This document shows, piece by piece, positions 1 to 13,469 of a stretch of 64,000 nt of DNA. The DNA is from Struthidea cinerea (taxonomy: Eukaryota; Chordata; Aves; Passeriformes; Corcoracidae): positions 1,422,581 through 1,486,580 of the forward strand of contig VZTI01004092.1 in the NCBI GenBank assembly GCA_013397865.1, given 5' to 3'. Below the pieces are notes generated by a model, which was given only the letters and a program-made list of their open reading frames with translations, had not been told where the DNA came from and did no database searches. Each line of letters opens with the position of its first letter. Positions within the stretch are counted from its first letter, which is position 1. The position numbers were made by a program, and so were the translations under genes.

Positions 1-3000
1 CAAAGATACTCCGGAGCAGTTGAATCTAAAGCAGTGTGGGAAGGCAGAGTGCTCTTAAAAGATGCGAGGAACCTCAGCAATTCGCTTTTTGCTTATTTGC
101 CCAAAAGAAAAATGGTGGTTTCCCTGCCACTTAGCAAAAATTCAACAGCAGAGTGCTGCAGTGAGGTCTTTTAAAAGCGAAGAAGTCTTAAGTAATAAAA
201 ATATGCCCAAGGGCATTTGCTATTACCGTAAGAAATGTTAACACAAATAACCAGCACTATAAATGACATTTGGGAAATAAATTATCAAAGGACTTCGTGC
301 GACGTGCATTGTGCTTGCTCTTGTGTTAGTGCCATTTGTTGCTTAGTACATGAGAAAATTCAGGAATTTTCCCCATTTCATGATAAAAAAATGGGAGAAA
401 TGGCAATTTAATGTACAAATTTAGCATCTGAAGGCTATAGTTTAGTCACACAAAGAAGTTCAGTGACTTCTGTGAAGTTGTCCTTGGTGTCTTGCTAATG
501 TTGAAAAAAAAAAAAGATAAAAATGGGCAAAAATATGAAGAATGTTGTTTTGTGTATGGTAAATAATGATCAGATGAAAAAGCAAAAATATGTTTTGGGA
601 CCTGAAATTTCTTTAAATGTAAAATATTGCAGTGTGTGTATTGTGGACTTAATATTTTTTTAGATTAAGTGCTTTTTTTGAAATTTAATGACAAGCTGAT
701 ATATTCTGTTCTGAACTTGGGTATTTTGGTATCATCTGTGGTTTGGTTTTTTTTTTTTCTTTCTGCCCCCGAGGTCTGGGATGGCTTGGTGTTTTAATCC
801 AATTGTTCATGGACTACTTTGCCACAAACTGGCTCTACCTTGATCTTCCATAATCTCTTTCTCATTTCGTGAAAACCAGAGTTAGTTTTCCCACCTGTGG
901 TACAGAGCCCACATGAAGATGTACCTTAGTCTTGGCCTCGTACCTGAAAAAATGGGAACCTTTCATCTCTTGAAGGGAAGATGGACATAATGAGAAGACA
1001 TCTAAAAATAGGTGATTTGGACCTAGTTCTCATGTTTCATGCATTCCTCAAGAAGCCAGTTCCTGTGTTCAATAATATATTACAATTGGAAGGTTAGAAA
1101 AAATCTGGTGCCTTGAAAGAGAGAATATAATGTCACTGTGAAGTTTTGTAGGAGTATTAAATCCCCTTTCAATTTAAGGAATGATGGATACATGAAATAG
1201 AGCAGAAATTTGAAAGTACAATAGCTGGTCGCTGTGCAGCCACACAGGAGCTGGTGTTATCAGATGCAGTTTTGCTGAGAACATTGGAGAAATTTTTAAA
1301 TGAAAGAAACTCGATCATTTCAAAAGGAAAACAACAATCCTAAGATAGTAAATATAAGTGTACTGTAGAAGCCTGCAGAATATTGGGTTTGGGTTTTATT
1401 TTGGGGTTTTTTTCCTGTCTTTTTTTTTTTAGAAGTACTTGTATCAGCTATTTAGATAACCGGAGAACTTGCTAGCACCACCTATTGGATGAGAAAATTT
1501 CCTTAAATCTAAATAGCTCCCGTCAATTTCTGTACAAAAAAAGCACCGTGTATCCGTCTGAACCTGAAATATCTCCAAGCAGTCAGCTTTCAGGGGGGGA
1601 ATTTGTTTTGTCAGTCTTTCAATAAATACAGTAATTTAATAATTAGCGGTGAGGACTGAGAAATTTCAGTGTTTCTTTGCTTTCGTGTGCTGGGAGCGTA
1701 CCTAAAGCTGCTGATTGTTTGGAGGCTGAGCACGCTAATGCTATAGCTGTCACTCTGGGGACAGGAGGAAGCACTGGGAGCTCCAGGCACCCATTATTTT
1801 TACCCAAAATTGCTTTTTGTTAAGGGGTTTGTACACATCTTCTCACAAATAAAAGGTGTTTGCGGAGGGGCGGAACAAACAAAACATCCCTCCTGCCTGA
1901 GCTGCCTTCTTTGACAAACCCCTTACACTGAGCTAAAGCTTCAGCTCTGCAGCAACTATATTTAAAATAGAGCTATGCGTTTCACTGCTTTTTAAAAATA
2001 GATTATTTATCCTTCCATATACCCGAACACAACTGACTCGGCAGGCAGAAAGAATAGTTACTTAATTCTACTCCTACTCTCTTGTTTCTTCCCTGTTAAC
2101 GTTATCTCCTAGGTAACGCATCCCATGAATTGTGTCTGTGATGTGCCAGCTCCTGCAGTTTGTTTAGTGGCTTGCTACTTAAATGTGTTCGAATTTCGTC
2201 TCTGAGGTCCCACCCTAAATGGTGGGAATTTTTTTTTATCATCTTTCCCGGGTGTGTCCAGGGGGTTCTTTTGTGTTCATTGACCCCAGGCGTAGCATGA
2301 CCCCTGCCACTGAAATTAATGACACTGAACTTACCTGAGCCTGAATTTCTCAGAAGTTTTTCTCTGTTAATCCTATTGTAATGTCTGCAACTGTTCAGAT
2401 GCATGTTTTTAGCACAGTAAGTAATATCTCACCCAAAAAGATGCTTGTGTATAAACTTAAAAGGAAAGGCTGTCATCTTTTTTCCCCCGCATTACTGTTG
2501 CACAAGAGCCTACAGTCTTTTGTCTTAAATATTTGATAATGTGTAATCAGAATCCATCTGAGCCTGAAGCGTTACCACTTTTAATATCAATTATATCCTC
2601 CTTGCAGGGGGCTGATCAGACATGTTTATATATAATTTTTTTTGGAAATTTATGGAGTCTGCTGTATTTCTCAGATGTGTACATTCTCTGTAGGGCTCCT
2701 CACAGCTGCTGAAAAACTGGTTTGCCATTGGGATGGGATAATGTTAATCCCTGCAAATCTCTGCGTTGACTTTGGCACAAGGCTACTTGAAGTTATTGGT
2801 TTCTGTGTCAAAGAGACAACTTCTTTAACTTCTATGGCTGGATAAAATTAAATTACGTTCTGGAGATCCTTCTCTTTTACCTGTTAAAACGCTGTTAAAC
2901 GGCTTCCCGAAGAAATACAGGGACCTAGAAGCTACATCCAGGTTGTAAAAACTCTCCATTGGGATCTAGCTCTCTTTTCTATGAAAAATTTCAGCCTCAT

Positions 3001-5194
3001 TGATGCAGAATATCCTAGCATTAAGGAGCACTACATTGGCTAATTAAAAATTGACTCGACCCTGCTAAAAGTCTGTGTCTTCCTTCCTTTTATAGTACTG
3101 AACACGGGCAGAGACGTGAAGACACTTCAATATGGGCTCTGTGAAGTAGGAGCTCGCCTGCTTGGGTGTGCCCTGCCCTGCCCTGCGCAGCAGAGGTGTC
3201 TGAAACAGCTTTGGATACCTTTGCAATACGGTCCAAACGAGCTCCCAAAATCGCTGCTTGCTGGCTTTCTGTTTTATAATAGAAAAATGAGATCATGATG
3301 GGAGCCATCTTTGAAAAATACGTCAACATGAATAGTCACAAAGTGAAACTCTACTCCGGGAGTGCCCGGAATCCCAGCAGTGAGCTGGAGACTTTGCAGA
3401 GGGCAACTGCTGTAATTCGATGCGGAGATGATCCCGCTGAGATACCGGGGTGATGGCTGTGTTAGGGGAAAGGGCTTGGCGTGAATAACCCGCTAATGGC
3501 ATTTGTATGTCCCAGGTGCTGAAAGCAGCTTAACAACCCGCAGCGGAGCGCGTCTGGCTGTGCCCGTTCTGTGTGGGCACAGCCACCAATGAATGTGTGC
3601 GTCCTGGTGACAGCCGGGGCATCACAAATGTCGATGGAGAGTCAAGCACCACCTTTGTCATCAGGAAGGCTAGATTACGTTGAGCTACTCCATTTGTTTT
3701 ACCCGATTTATTCATCGGCGGTAAAACTGACGCTTGTCTGTATGTGAAGCCTCCAGAAAACAGCCATAGTGCCTTGGCAAATAGATGGAGAAATCACTCC
3801 AGCGTTAAAAGGCTGGGAGTAGTGTTGTCAGAAGTAAAGATGTGCTGAAAAGTGCGCTTTTGAAGGCTTATGCATTTATTTGCTTTGTCACTGTCAACAC
3901 TTTCCATGCCAGGTGGAGAGAAGATCCTTTATTCCGGTAACTTGTACACCTGTGAACACTTTTCGTTAAGTAATCCTTCTTTGCGTAGTAAAAGAGGGGT
4001 TTGCTTTTGAGTTAGTAGAAACATCCTCAAGATACGAGTGTTTTGGTATGCAAATCTGATACTCAACTATCTTTATGCTTGGTGGTCTCTGTGCACGGGA
4101 TCTAGAGAAAGTGGGAAGAGAAGGATGGACAGCGAGAAGAAACAATTTTTAGCTTTTTAAATAATTAGCTGAAAGAAGATTAATAAACCATCCTGGGGAC
4201 AGGTATTTAACAATGCTAGTAAGCCATGAATCTGCGCCCCTAAATAGCTAGGGAGGCCAATATTTTTGCTGGAGAGAGGAATGCCAGATTCTCTTGTTCT
4301 CTGAGGATTTTTGAGATGTATAAACCAGGCTCATGCAACTTGGCCACTCTGAACTTCGAGGAAAGAGCATTTGTCGAGTAGGGTGCCCAAAAAATCTGTG
4401 TCAATGCTTCTCGGGAATGACTTGTGAATGACACTGTGATCTCACAAGTAGCAAAGGAATGGGAACGGAAAGAGACGCGATCGCTGCTGGGAGAGAAAAT
4501 GTTGATAATGTAATGTAGGCAAGTTGAATTTTATCTGCCGATTTTCTGAACTCGCTTATTTGCTGTTGGTTGACATGTCTAAATTCTTAATGTCAATTAC
4601 CCGCACCGAGGAGGAAGGGGAGAAGGGGAAATTACCCCCCGTGCTGTCAGCACTGAGAGCTGCGCTGTTGACGAGGAGCATTTGCCAGCTGTGTTTAAAG
4701 GTTGTCTGCCTCATCAGCCACCTCGGCTGTGTTATTAAAGAGACAACAGCAATCGTTCACACGAGCTCAACCTGACAAATACAAAGCCTTTGACGGAAAC
4801 GCCGCTGTAGGGTTACACATTCGTAGCGGGGTTTTCTTGTGATGATATCGCCTGTTTCGGCAGCCTGGGGGCTGCCCAGACGGCAGGCTCGGGTTGCAGG
4901 CTGTGCTGCCTCTCCCCTGCCAGGGCAGGAAGGTGGTGGGCAGAGCGAGCCCCGAGGAGCTGGGCTTGGCTGAAGAGGAGCACTGATGTAATGCGCTACT
5001 TCAGTCCGCCTTCTGGGAGCGAGGGGGAGCTGGCCCCAGCGCTCCGTGGGAGCCCTTTGCGTGGTTTCTCTCCTGTTTTTGCTTCTTTCCTAAGGATAAA
5101 TTGCCCTCGGGTTTCAGGAGACCCTTTTGGTACGAGACACAATTTTGGCTTTTGTGATTAGTGGCGAGGGGAAGCTACGAACGTGGCTTTCTGT
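1..5194. other. Unique non-coding DNA, AT-rich, no gene seen
   Basis: No exon, repeat family or RNA gene could be recognised here on either strand. The sequence is AT-rich with short T runs near 744, 1423 and 2230. The composition changes at about 4800-5060, where GC rises sharply just before the LTR at 5195. The open frames in this stretch are all under about 100 codons, overlap on both strands and show no known protein motif. Confidence 0.6.
4800..5060. other. GC-rich patch
   Basis: This block of about 260 bases stands out from its AT-rich surroundings. It carries repeated GGCAG, CTGCC and GGAGC words and a modest number of CpGs, for example around 4801-4830 and 5003-5050. It is too CpG-poor and too short to call a CpG-island promoter with confidence, and no TATA, exon or splice structure was seen beside it. 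It ends about 130 bases before the LTR. Confidence 0.3.
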
Positions 5195-5640
5195 TGTCAG
5201 GAAAATTAGCTCACCAGCACCAGAGGTTTATGTCCAAAAAGGAGACAGAGGAGTCCCGTTACTTTATTCGAATAAAGGGAGAGGCCATGGGGCATTCCCC
5301 TAAGGTCTCTCAAATTTTAGGAGGGCGCAGCCTCCTTTTTATCCTAATTTCCCGGCCGCATTTTCCTTCTCTCTTTCCACACTGGCTGAGGTACTCGAGA
5401 GGTACAGACTTCCCGGAATGCCTAATACCTAAGACCCCCTTCTAATGTATAACCCCCATTTATTTTTAGTTCTTACGGATTTTATGGTTCTCCCATTGTT
5501 TCTTTCATCCCACAGTTTGTTTGTAGAGACAGATCTCTTCTCAATCAGTGGAATCCTTCCCATTGTTTCCCCTTATCTCTCAATGTTAATTTCATCAAGC
5601 CACAGGACCCAAGTCTGTTTGTAAAGACAAGTCTCTCATT
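5195..5640 (-). mobile_element. Solo retroviral LTR, antisense (avian ERV)
   Basis: The block reads as an LTR on the minus strand. Its plus-strand left edge is TGTCAGGAAAATTAGC, which would be a sense end in ...CCTGACA. A minus-strand AATAAA lies in the palindrome at 5262-5277, close to that end as expected for R/U5. A pyrimidine-rich CTTCTCTCTTTCC stretch and a CG-containing GC patch follow near 5330-5400, in the U3 position. The far end is uncertain: two diverged copies of a CCCATTGTTTC...TTTGTAGAGACA-like segment occur near 5491-5540 and 5558-5640. No primer-binding site or gag/pol sequence adjoins it, so a solo LTR fits. No matching target duplication was found. The assignment rests on layout and general likeness to songbird LTRs, and the family name is not known. 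Confidence 0.5.
5262..5277. promoter_or_regulatory. Perfect 16-bp palindrome carrying AATAAA on both strands
   Basis: CTTTATTCGAATAAAG is its own reverse complement, so a canonical AATAAA polyadenylation hexamer is present on each strand. On the minus strand it sits where the LTR's poly(A) signal would be expected. The plus-strand copy would be available to any transcript crossing in the other direction. Confidence 0.5.
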
Positions 5641-8600
5641 CCTTTCACTGACTTCACGTGTGCAAAAAAGGCTTGGTGAGCTGTGCTATTTCGTAAAGTT
5701 CCCAGACTGTGTTGTGCCCGGCTTAATTTCAACCTCAGCACAACCATTCCAGCCGAGCTGGAATTGGGTGTTATCACTGAGACCACAAGTTTGACCTGTA
5801 ATTTTGTCAGCGTTCAGTAGGAAATGTCATTAATCAGCCAAACAACGTCGCATCCATACCCGCAGGATTTAACCTGTGAGCACGTCTGAATTTGGCGAGC
5901 TGTGTGTGTTATCCATGTGAGTTTTGCATGTGTTTTTATATTAGTCTGGAGGTGTTTGGACAAGTGGCAAAAGCAGAAGCCTGAGAGAGCTTGCAGGGAT
6001 ACCATACGATTATATTTTGCTTGAGTGGCAAGTGAAAGGGCTCATCTAGGTGTCAAGGAGGATTTGAAGAGCATTAACAAGAGCGGAGTAATTGGGTCAG
6101 ACAATCTGCAGCCCAGGCAACAAGGACAGGGCATCTCCTGCCTTCCAGCTTCAGGAACTGTTCTGAAGGTAGTGCTTTTTGGATCAGGGATTTAAGCTGG
6201 GCAGGTATAGTTACGGTTTTTCCTCAGGAGTCCCGCCAACACCTATGTACAAACCTGTTTCCCTGGCAGAAATTGCAAGAAAATACTTAACGAAGGGTGA
6301 CAATGGAAGCTTCATGTGAACCTGCTGACAAAACTGCTTAAGGGATAATTTGTGTCAAGCACAAAATTGCATTTGAAGAAGGTATATAAAAGAAGTAACA
6401 GTGCAAGTTAACGTAAGCCAGAATGTGTACAGTTTTCTTCTTTGGTTTTAAGAAATTTCTAGCCATGTACAGTAAAACATTCCTTACTCCTGCCCTGCTC
6501 AATTCTCTGTTTGAGGGAATTCCCCTGTTACGTGGCTGAACAGAATAAATTGCCCGAGGCGATGTCCTTAATGGACTAAAATAATTGCTTTTTGTAAATA
6601 TTTTAAATACAAGCAGAAAGTGCCCTTTGGTTTACAAACTGTCCCCAGATTACCATCAGCACATGCAAAATAAATGTCCAAAACACCCAGAAATTGCAAT
6701 GAGAACTTAAGGTATGTCATGAAGGTAGGCAAAGCAGAGCCGAGTTGGGATACCTCTTGTGGGGAATGCAGCCTGGCAATCAGTCCTCTCCAGCAGAATA
6801 AGGAAATGCATAAGGACTCGATTCCAAATGTTTCACTAGGGATAGCAAAATAAAATATTCCACTGTCCACCTCTCAGTGCATTGACTACAGGTGTGTCAG
6901 TGACAGCTTCCTCAGGTTCAAGTTAATATTGAATTAAGGTCTCTTGCATTTGGACCTCCTGAGCTGCTGGAGACCTTACAGCAGAACACAGGATCAGTTT
7001 CTGGCTGTCAGCAATGCCTCTGAGCAGTTCACAAGGATAGGAACCCTGTACACACACACATGCCAATCACAGTCTAATTCAGGAAAGTGAATTTCCCTGC
7101 TTTGTTTTATGGGAAGTTACAGCTGTATTCGCTTCTAGTGCTAAAATGCTCTGCAGCACTTGTTGCTGGTGGGTCAGGACCTCTATTCTGAGTCCATGCC
7201 CTTACTGGGAAGGCTCCCATGTGTGGAACCTTGCAGTTCCCCTCTGCCCAGGCTCAGCACCACACACCTGGTTTTGCTCCATTTCCCGGATTTACCACCT
7301 TTCTAATCCCACTGTTCATAACATGCTCCTAAAATGAAGGCTTCTATGAAAAAAAAGTTAGGTGTAATGTAAGAAATGTTTTTAATAAATTAAGGTGTAC
7401 ACTTTGAACTTTGCAACCTTCTTAAAGCCCCTTTTCCCACAGGAAGGGCATGTTTCTCAAGAACTCTCATGACATGTTTGGGGGCATCAGGCTGTTCCGT
7501 GTGAGCATGTGCTGAAAAATGCTGTCTGCCACGATGAAGTTCTTGGTGTTAAAACTACAGTAGCTTTTGTTGGCTCTTTCTATTTCTTTTGGCAGCTGAG
7601 CAGGATAAGGGTTAGCTCCGCTCAGGGTTAAACCATGACCAGGGGTTTTGCGTTATCTCAGGTGTTTTTGGAGAGAAGGTTGTTGACTCCCTTCCTCCCT
7701 GTGTGCAGCTCAGTCTGCCTTGAACCAGCTCCTCATTTACCTGCAGTTAGTCCCTTTGCCGTGGTCACTTTGCACCCCAGCGGTGATGGATTTCAAGGAA
7801 GAAGGCAGTGATTTCTGGAAGTGCGTTTCGTAAAGTAATTTTAAAACCTTTGAAGCAAAAGCGGCTGTTTACTCTGCAGCAAGTGTTACTAACATAAGCT
7901 ATTATAAAACTTCTTTCTCTTTCATAACCTGCTGATAACTTTTCCATCTAGGCATTGCATCGCATCAATTTGTAGCCAATGCAATTACTGTTATCTAGGG
8001 GAACATAAACTCCTCATATTATGGTTTTTTTTTTGGTTGTTGTTGTGGTTTGGTTTTTTTTTTTTTTTTTTTACTTTTGAGTATGCTGCAAATCAATTCT
8101 GTATGAATGCTACTTCTCTGAAAATATGCAGGATCTTCTGAGAATATCTATAAATCCTCCTCTTCCCAGCATTGCTGGTGGGGCTGGAAATAGAAACTGA
8201 GAAGATGAGGGGTGTGGTCTGCTAATGCCTTTGTCACTTTGAGAATAGCCCGCTTTGATGAGCTCTAGGTGAGGCTGCATCCAAAAGCTGCTTGGAGGCT
8301 GCAGCGATTTGCGGGCAGGGAGAGTTTTTGTCATTTCTTTAATGATCGTGTTGGCCCTGCCCTCCTCAGTCCAGCCTCTCCTGTTAATTGTTTGTTTTCT
8401 GGGCAAACCTTCTCTAGCTTGGATCTACTCTTTGGGAAAGTTACTCACTTATGATAGCGTTTGGATGTCATAGGTAAAAATGGTATATAAAGGAGGAGGG
8501 AGTGAGTAAGTGAAGGATCTTGGCTGGCCACACTTTCTTAGGTATCTTTCTTCATTTGCTCAAGAAACGCAGTAATGAGACAATAAGCAAAATGTTATGT

Positions 8601-11600
8601 GCATCTCCTTCTCCAAGTGCAAAATGCCTCCTCGTGGAGCTTATTTAACTTAATTGTGGCACGCTTTGGTAGGGTTTTCTGGTGGGTTTGGTTTTCCAAA
8701 TAAATGGGAATAATTCCGTTGTTTTTGGGTGACACGACAGACACTGAGGTGTAGGTCTCTGCCCTAGGATTTTGCTTAAATCCTTAGAGAGATTGGTGTT
8801 CTCTGGACTGTTGGAAGGAAACAAAAGCTGCAGGAGGCAGGCAAAACACATAGCCTTTAATGGGCTAAAAATAAAACTCGAAAGAAATATTGTGAATTTG
8901 CTCACTAAAGTTTTGCAGACCTATTTTTGGCTGTTTGAACATGTTGACTCTTACATAAGGTTCATTCAGGATACGCAGGCTGTTCGGTAAATATTCCCAA
9001 AAGCGAAAACTCAGGTTTTCACCCGTTTGGTTTGTGTCTTTCACGTTTGAAACCAGGCCATGGTAGGATTTCAGATACACTTCTGCAGCATGGATTCACA
9101 AGCACACATCATATGTTCATAACGTTGCAGTAAAGTTAGGACCTGGGCAGGAGGAGAGAGATAATTTGATGTCTGTATTTAAATAAGTTCTGTATCTCGA
9201 CAAATGCGTGTGGTGCTGTTTTTAAAAATTTTGTTTGTGTCGTGTCTGCCACGCTGCCGAGCTGGGGCTGTGCTGATGAGCTCTGCAATACAGCTGCTCG
9301 ATCACAGAGCTGCTCCATGGTGTATTTAACCAAGGATTTCCAAGGATTGCCTGATTTCCTGCTCGTAGCTGTGCTTGGAGGTCAGACTTGTGCAGAGCAA
9401 AGCTGGCTTTTAGCCAGCTGCCCAGAGAGGCAGAGGTTGCACTTGAGCCCAGCCTCGTGTTCCTGAGATTCTCCGCCAGTGCAGGAAAAACTGGAATCTG
9501 ATTAAAACCTGTTGAGGAACTCCAGTCTCAAGTGCAGGACTGAGCTCTCTGGTACCATGAGAGATAACCACGTTATCTCTCTGTTGTTACAAGATGTTGA
9601 GGGTGCCTTTGGCTGCATAAGTGCAGCTCAGGCCCCTTGTGCAGGCAAAGCTACAGCTTCCAAAGAAAAAAAGGAACTTTTTTTCCCCCTCCCCACTGAA
9701 ACCTACCTAACATTTAAAAAGATAAATTGTCTTTTATTCAGTTTGCTACTTCTTGGCTCCTACTAATTTTAGGTATAACTTCAATGTGAATATGCGTTGT
9801 TGTTGAAGACCAAGACTCCAAGAGAACCGGGGGGGGGTCTGAGGTTGGGGCAACACATTTGACTCTGTGGCATTTTATGTCTGAAACACTGCAGTGCAGT
9901 TAGGATTAGCCTGGTCTGCTTAGGTTAAAGAAATCTCTTTGGCTATACTTTTTTCTGTTAAAGTTCTACATACTGAAGTTTGACCTGACTTCCTCTTGCT
10001 TGTGAAAAAAACCTCTCTGCAACTATTTGGTGACAATCCCAGAGAAGGATAAAAGTAGTGCCTTGACGCCCATGCCTTCCATCTGACCACTGTCTGTTAA
10101 ATTCCATTTATCTGGAGCACTGTGTAAGGGTTGTTGCTGTCGCCAGTAAGAAACAGGAGATGAAATCTCAGGTCCTGTACAACTTGCCTCACCTTCTGCT
10201 TCCTCCACACAGAATTAAAAGCCAGCCTGACACAAGTGTTTCCAAGTCTATACAGAATAAATAATAGGGAAGGGGAAGTGTTAGAGAGATTTTAAACAAA
10301 ACAAAGGCTTTCCAGCCCTGCCAAGTTAAATAACTTTAAATACTTTTTCCTTTCAAGAAACAGAGTTTAAAGACCAGCATTGCAAATAAGCGAATATCTC
10401 CTGACTATTAATCCCTGCTCCCATTCAAGATTTGTTCAGTCTGTGGGCTGATATGATCTGAGATTACTTAAGGGGATCATGACTGGGCAAAAAAAGCTAA
10501 CTCTAACATCATAGAGAGAGGGCTCACACCCTCCTCTCACGTAACCTACAGATGAGTGACCTGTACAACACCAACAAGTAGCGTGTTGCGGGTTTTCCAC
10601 AGAAAAGAAACATGGAAAATTTTCCAGGGGAAAAAAAGAAAAAATTAAAAATCTTAAGGCCCAGGATAAAATAGCATCTAGTGAAAACAAATGTAGACCA
10701 AAACCAAGGCTTGGTGCTAATAGCAAACATCTGAAACAGGAGGAAATGCAGGCTTCCGGGTGACTCACAATGTGCATCAGAGGAAGCCGATTCCAAACCC
10801 ATCTTGCTGGTGTCTGGGGAGGCACTGTTTGAAGATGACCATCTTAGCAACAGCAGTTTGGGGGTCACACCCTGGGTAAAGCAGGGAGGCACTTTTGGGG
10901 GAGGTGCTGTGCCTGGAGCTGGCAGCAGCTAAGGCTGTGCAGTGATGCTCCTCTCCCCTGTGAGTTGTTGGGCCACTCTGTGGGCAGGGAAAAAGCAGCA
11001 GCCCCCTTCGTGTGCCAGCCCTGCCTGACCCTTCTCTGCCACCTCCTTCCTTTGCAGTCAGGAAGCTGTTCTGCCCTGTAGATTTTTGGGAAAATGACCG
11101 ATTATGTATGGAGATCTTTATTGTAAAATGCACGTTAAATATGTAAGTACACATGTAGGTATGTACACAAACACTTTTTTCCCCATAAGCATTAGCAATT
11201 TTCTAATAACATGTTTTCTCATGGAGGAAACAACAGTTTTGCCTATACCCCCTGACTTCTTTATTTTTTTTTTTTTTTAATTAAAAATGACATTTTACTT
11301 TAGAGGTAGAAGCTGCTGAACCAAAAAATTTTACGTCAGTTTGATGTTAATCCTTGTTCACCTGAATTGCTGTGATCCTGTGTGAGTGTTCCTATGGAGA
11401 TGGGGCATGTCCCTGTTTTCTTCCTGGCTTAGGCCCTTCCTTTGGGCTTTTTCGGTAGTGATACCCTTTGTTTGACCACTGCAATGTGTTATGAGACTCA
11501 TAAATTCCATGCAAAACAAAATGCTTTTTTTTCAAAGCATAGCTTTGTGTTTCAATTCGATATTAATGAAAAAAAAATATATCGCCTTTGAAATTTCCTG

Positions 11601-12292
11601 GTACTTCATGTTCTGCAAAGCATGCATGATGTTTTGGCTCTTCATCTGAGTTTTGGCACGCTACTTGGATAAAAAAGCCAGTGCTGAAATATCAAGTGAC
11701 ATGCTGAACTTCCCATTTTTGACTAGATCTCGTCTGTTTACACTGTTCCAGCCTCGGTGTTCTCAGTCTGCTCTGCAGCATTGCAAAACCCCGTATTTCA
11801 CACCAATCAAGGCTTCAGCTTGTCAATAGTAATTTATATGTATCCCCACCAGAACAGAAGGAAACCTGGCTTGCCCAGCTCGTAGTAAACAGAGAGTAGC
11901 ACATGGCAGGTGCTGGAGGGGATGGCATGACAGCATCCTCAGTGCAGTGTCCCCAGCAAGTGACTTACACCGCGTGTGATCTCTCTAATGGGAAGAGAAC
12001 CTTCCATAAATGCATCTGTTCAATCAGCTTTATCCACATCGTCTCCCTCAGCTCCCAAACTGGACTGCTGCTGCTTTACCTTTCCTTTTTGGTTTTTTTT
12101 TTCCCCTCCCACTCACCCCGTCTCCCCAACAGCCACAGCACCACGTTTTCTCTTAACCTTTGTGACTGTCACTTTGTGACTTTCTGTTACTTCTGGGCTG
12201 GAGTCATACATTTTCCTGAATATATTTTTCTGAATATTTGCATGTGTCAAACATTTCAGCCAAGGTCACCCATCTCTACTTTAATTGCCACC
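5641..12292. other. Unique non-coding DNA, no gene seen
   Basis: No gene or classifiable repeat was recognised. The stretch includes a T19 run at 8054-8072, a G run at about 9830-9837, T-rich patches near 11260, and a weak cluster of short open frames on both strands at 10.4-11.2 kb. Those frames lack known motifs. The longest minus frame there (129 codons, 10436-10825) overlaps a second minus frame, as expected by chance. Confidence 0.6.
8054..8072. repeat. Poly-T run (T19)
   Basis: This uninterrupted mononucleotide run follows a GT-rich lead-in. It has no target duplication or recognisable retrocopy body, so it is treated as a simple repeat and not as a retroposon tail. Confidence 0.8.
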
Positions 12293-12358
12293 NNNNNNNN
12301 NNNNNNNNNNNNNNNNNNNNNNNNNNNNNNNNNNNNNNNNNNNNNNNNNNNNNNNNNN
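12293..12358. other. Assembly gap (66 Ns)
   Basis: Only undetermined bases occur here. An open frame on each strand runs through the Ns (plus 11903-12442, minus 12256-12483). Those frames are artefacts of translating the gap. Confidence 0.99.
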
Positions 12359-13420
12359 AGTTCTGCCCAGATGGTGCTTTTTTCTGTGTGTGTCACTAGT
12401 ACATTTCCTACCTTCCTAATGAGACTTTTAGTAGCAAAATAACATTCAGATTCTAGGTGCCATGCAAAATCCCCTTGAGACACAGCTGCATAAGCAATAA
12501 AATGAGAAATTCACATTGCATTCTTGGTTTCTACTGCATCTCTTTATACGCTGTCAGTTTGACTGCAGCACAGCTGAAAACTGAGATCTTTTCCTGTGGT
12601 CTTCATGCCCTTTTATGAGCTTTAATTGGAATGTAGCTTCTTCTTGGAAATCTAAACTGTCTGTTGATGCCAGTTCACACCTCAGTTGACCTAAGTCTAA
12701 CATATAATAAGAGACCAGTTGAAAACAAACAAAATCCCAAGGTGCTACCTCTAAAAGGTTTTATTCCTCATATTCTAGAAAAAGTGGCACATAAAACAGT
12801 TGTCCAATAAGATAAGACATAAAAATTCAACTGTTTCACTGATCCACTTCAAGTTTTTTTTCTGAGTGATTGCTGAAATCTCAGTCTTATTTAAACAAAT
12901 AACAGAATTCAGCAGGGATGCCTCTCTAATCCAATGCATCCATTTTTGTCCTTCCTTGGCCAACTCCTTAAGTGTGGGATTGAGCAGTCTGTGGCTTAAG
13001 TGAGATTCATCTACTTCAAGGTAGATGCCTCAAATAATTGGTGGAATCTTAGCTTAGAACTGTTTCTTATTCGCCGCCAGCCTGGAAAGTAATTTTTAAA
13101 AAGATCTCAGCGACTATTTCTTTAATAAAGATGGATCCTTTCTCTTCTGCACTGGAATGCTGGGAATCTCATGGTGTATCTCACATAATCCCCTGTGACA
13201 AAATGGAAGAACAGTTTCTCCTGGAATAAAACATCTATGATCACTTATGCCAGCAGGCTTGGCGGCTGGTTGAAAACACTCCCATCCACCTTATTAAATT
13301 TTACTCAAAGGAGACAGGGAGTGGCAGCATATTTGAGCAGGATATGTTATCTGAGCACTTCAGCACCTCCCTGCCTGCCTGAGTGTGCCGTCTGCTACTC
13401 CTGTTGCCATTTCTGCTGCA

Positions 13421-13469
13421 GCCTGGTAGGTGCCACTAGGGGAAATGGCATCTCCTAGTGCCACCAGGC
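13421..13469. repeat. Imperfect inverted repeat (hairpin potential)
   Basis: The left arm contains GGTGCCACTAGG and the right arm CCTAGTGCCACC. The arms pair over 7 bases (CACTAGG with CCTAGTG), then a C:C mismatch, then 4 more pairs, around a loop of 13 bases. GCCTGGT outside the left arm also matches ACCAGGC outside the right arm once a 4-base insertion is allowed. The structure is far too short for a MITE with identifiable ends. Confidence 0.45.

Noticed and set aside
11903..12442. Plus-strand open frame of 179 codons
   Set aside because: It stays open only because it is read through 66 Ns.
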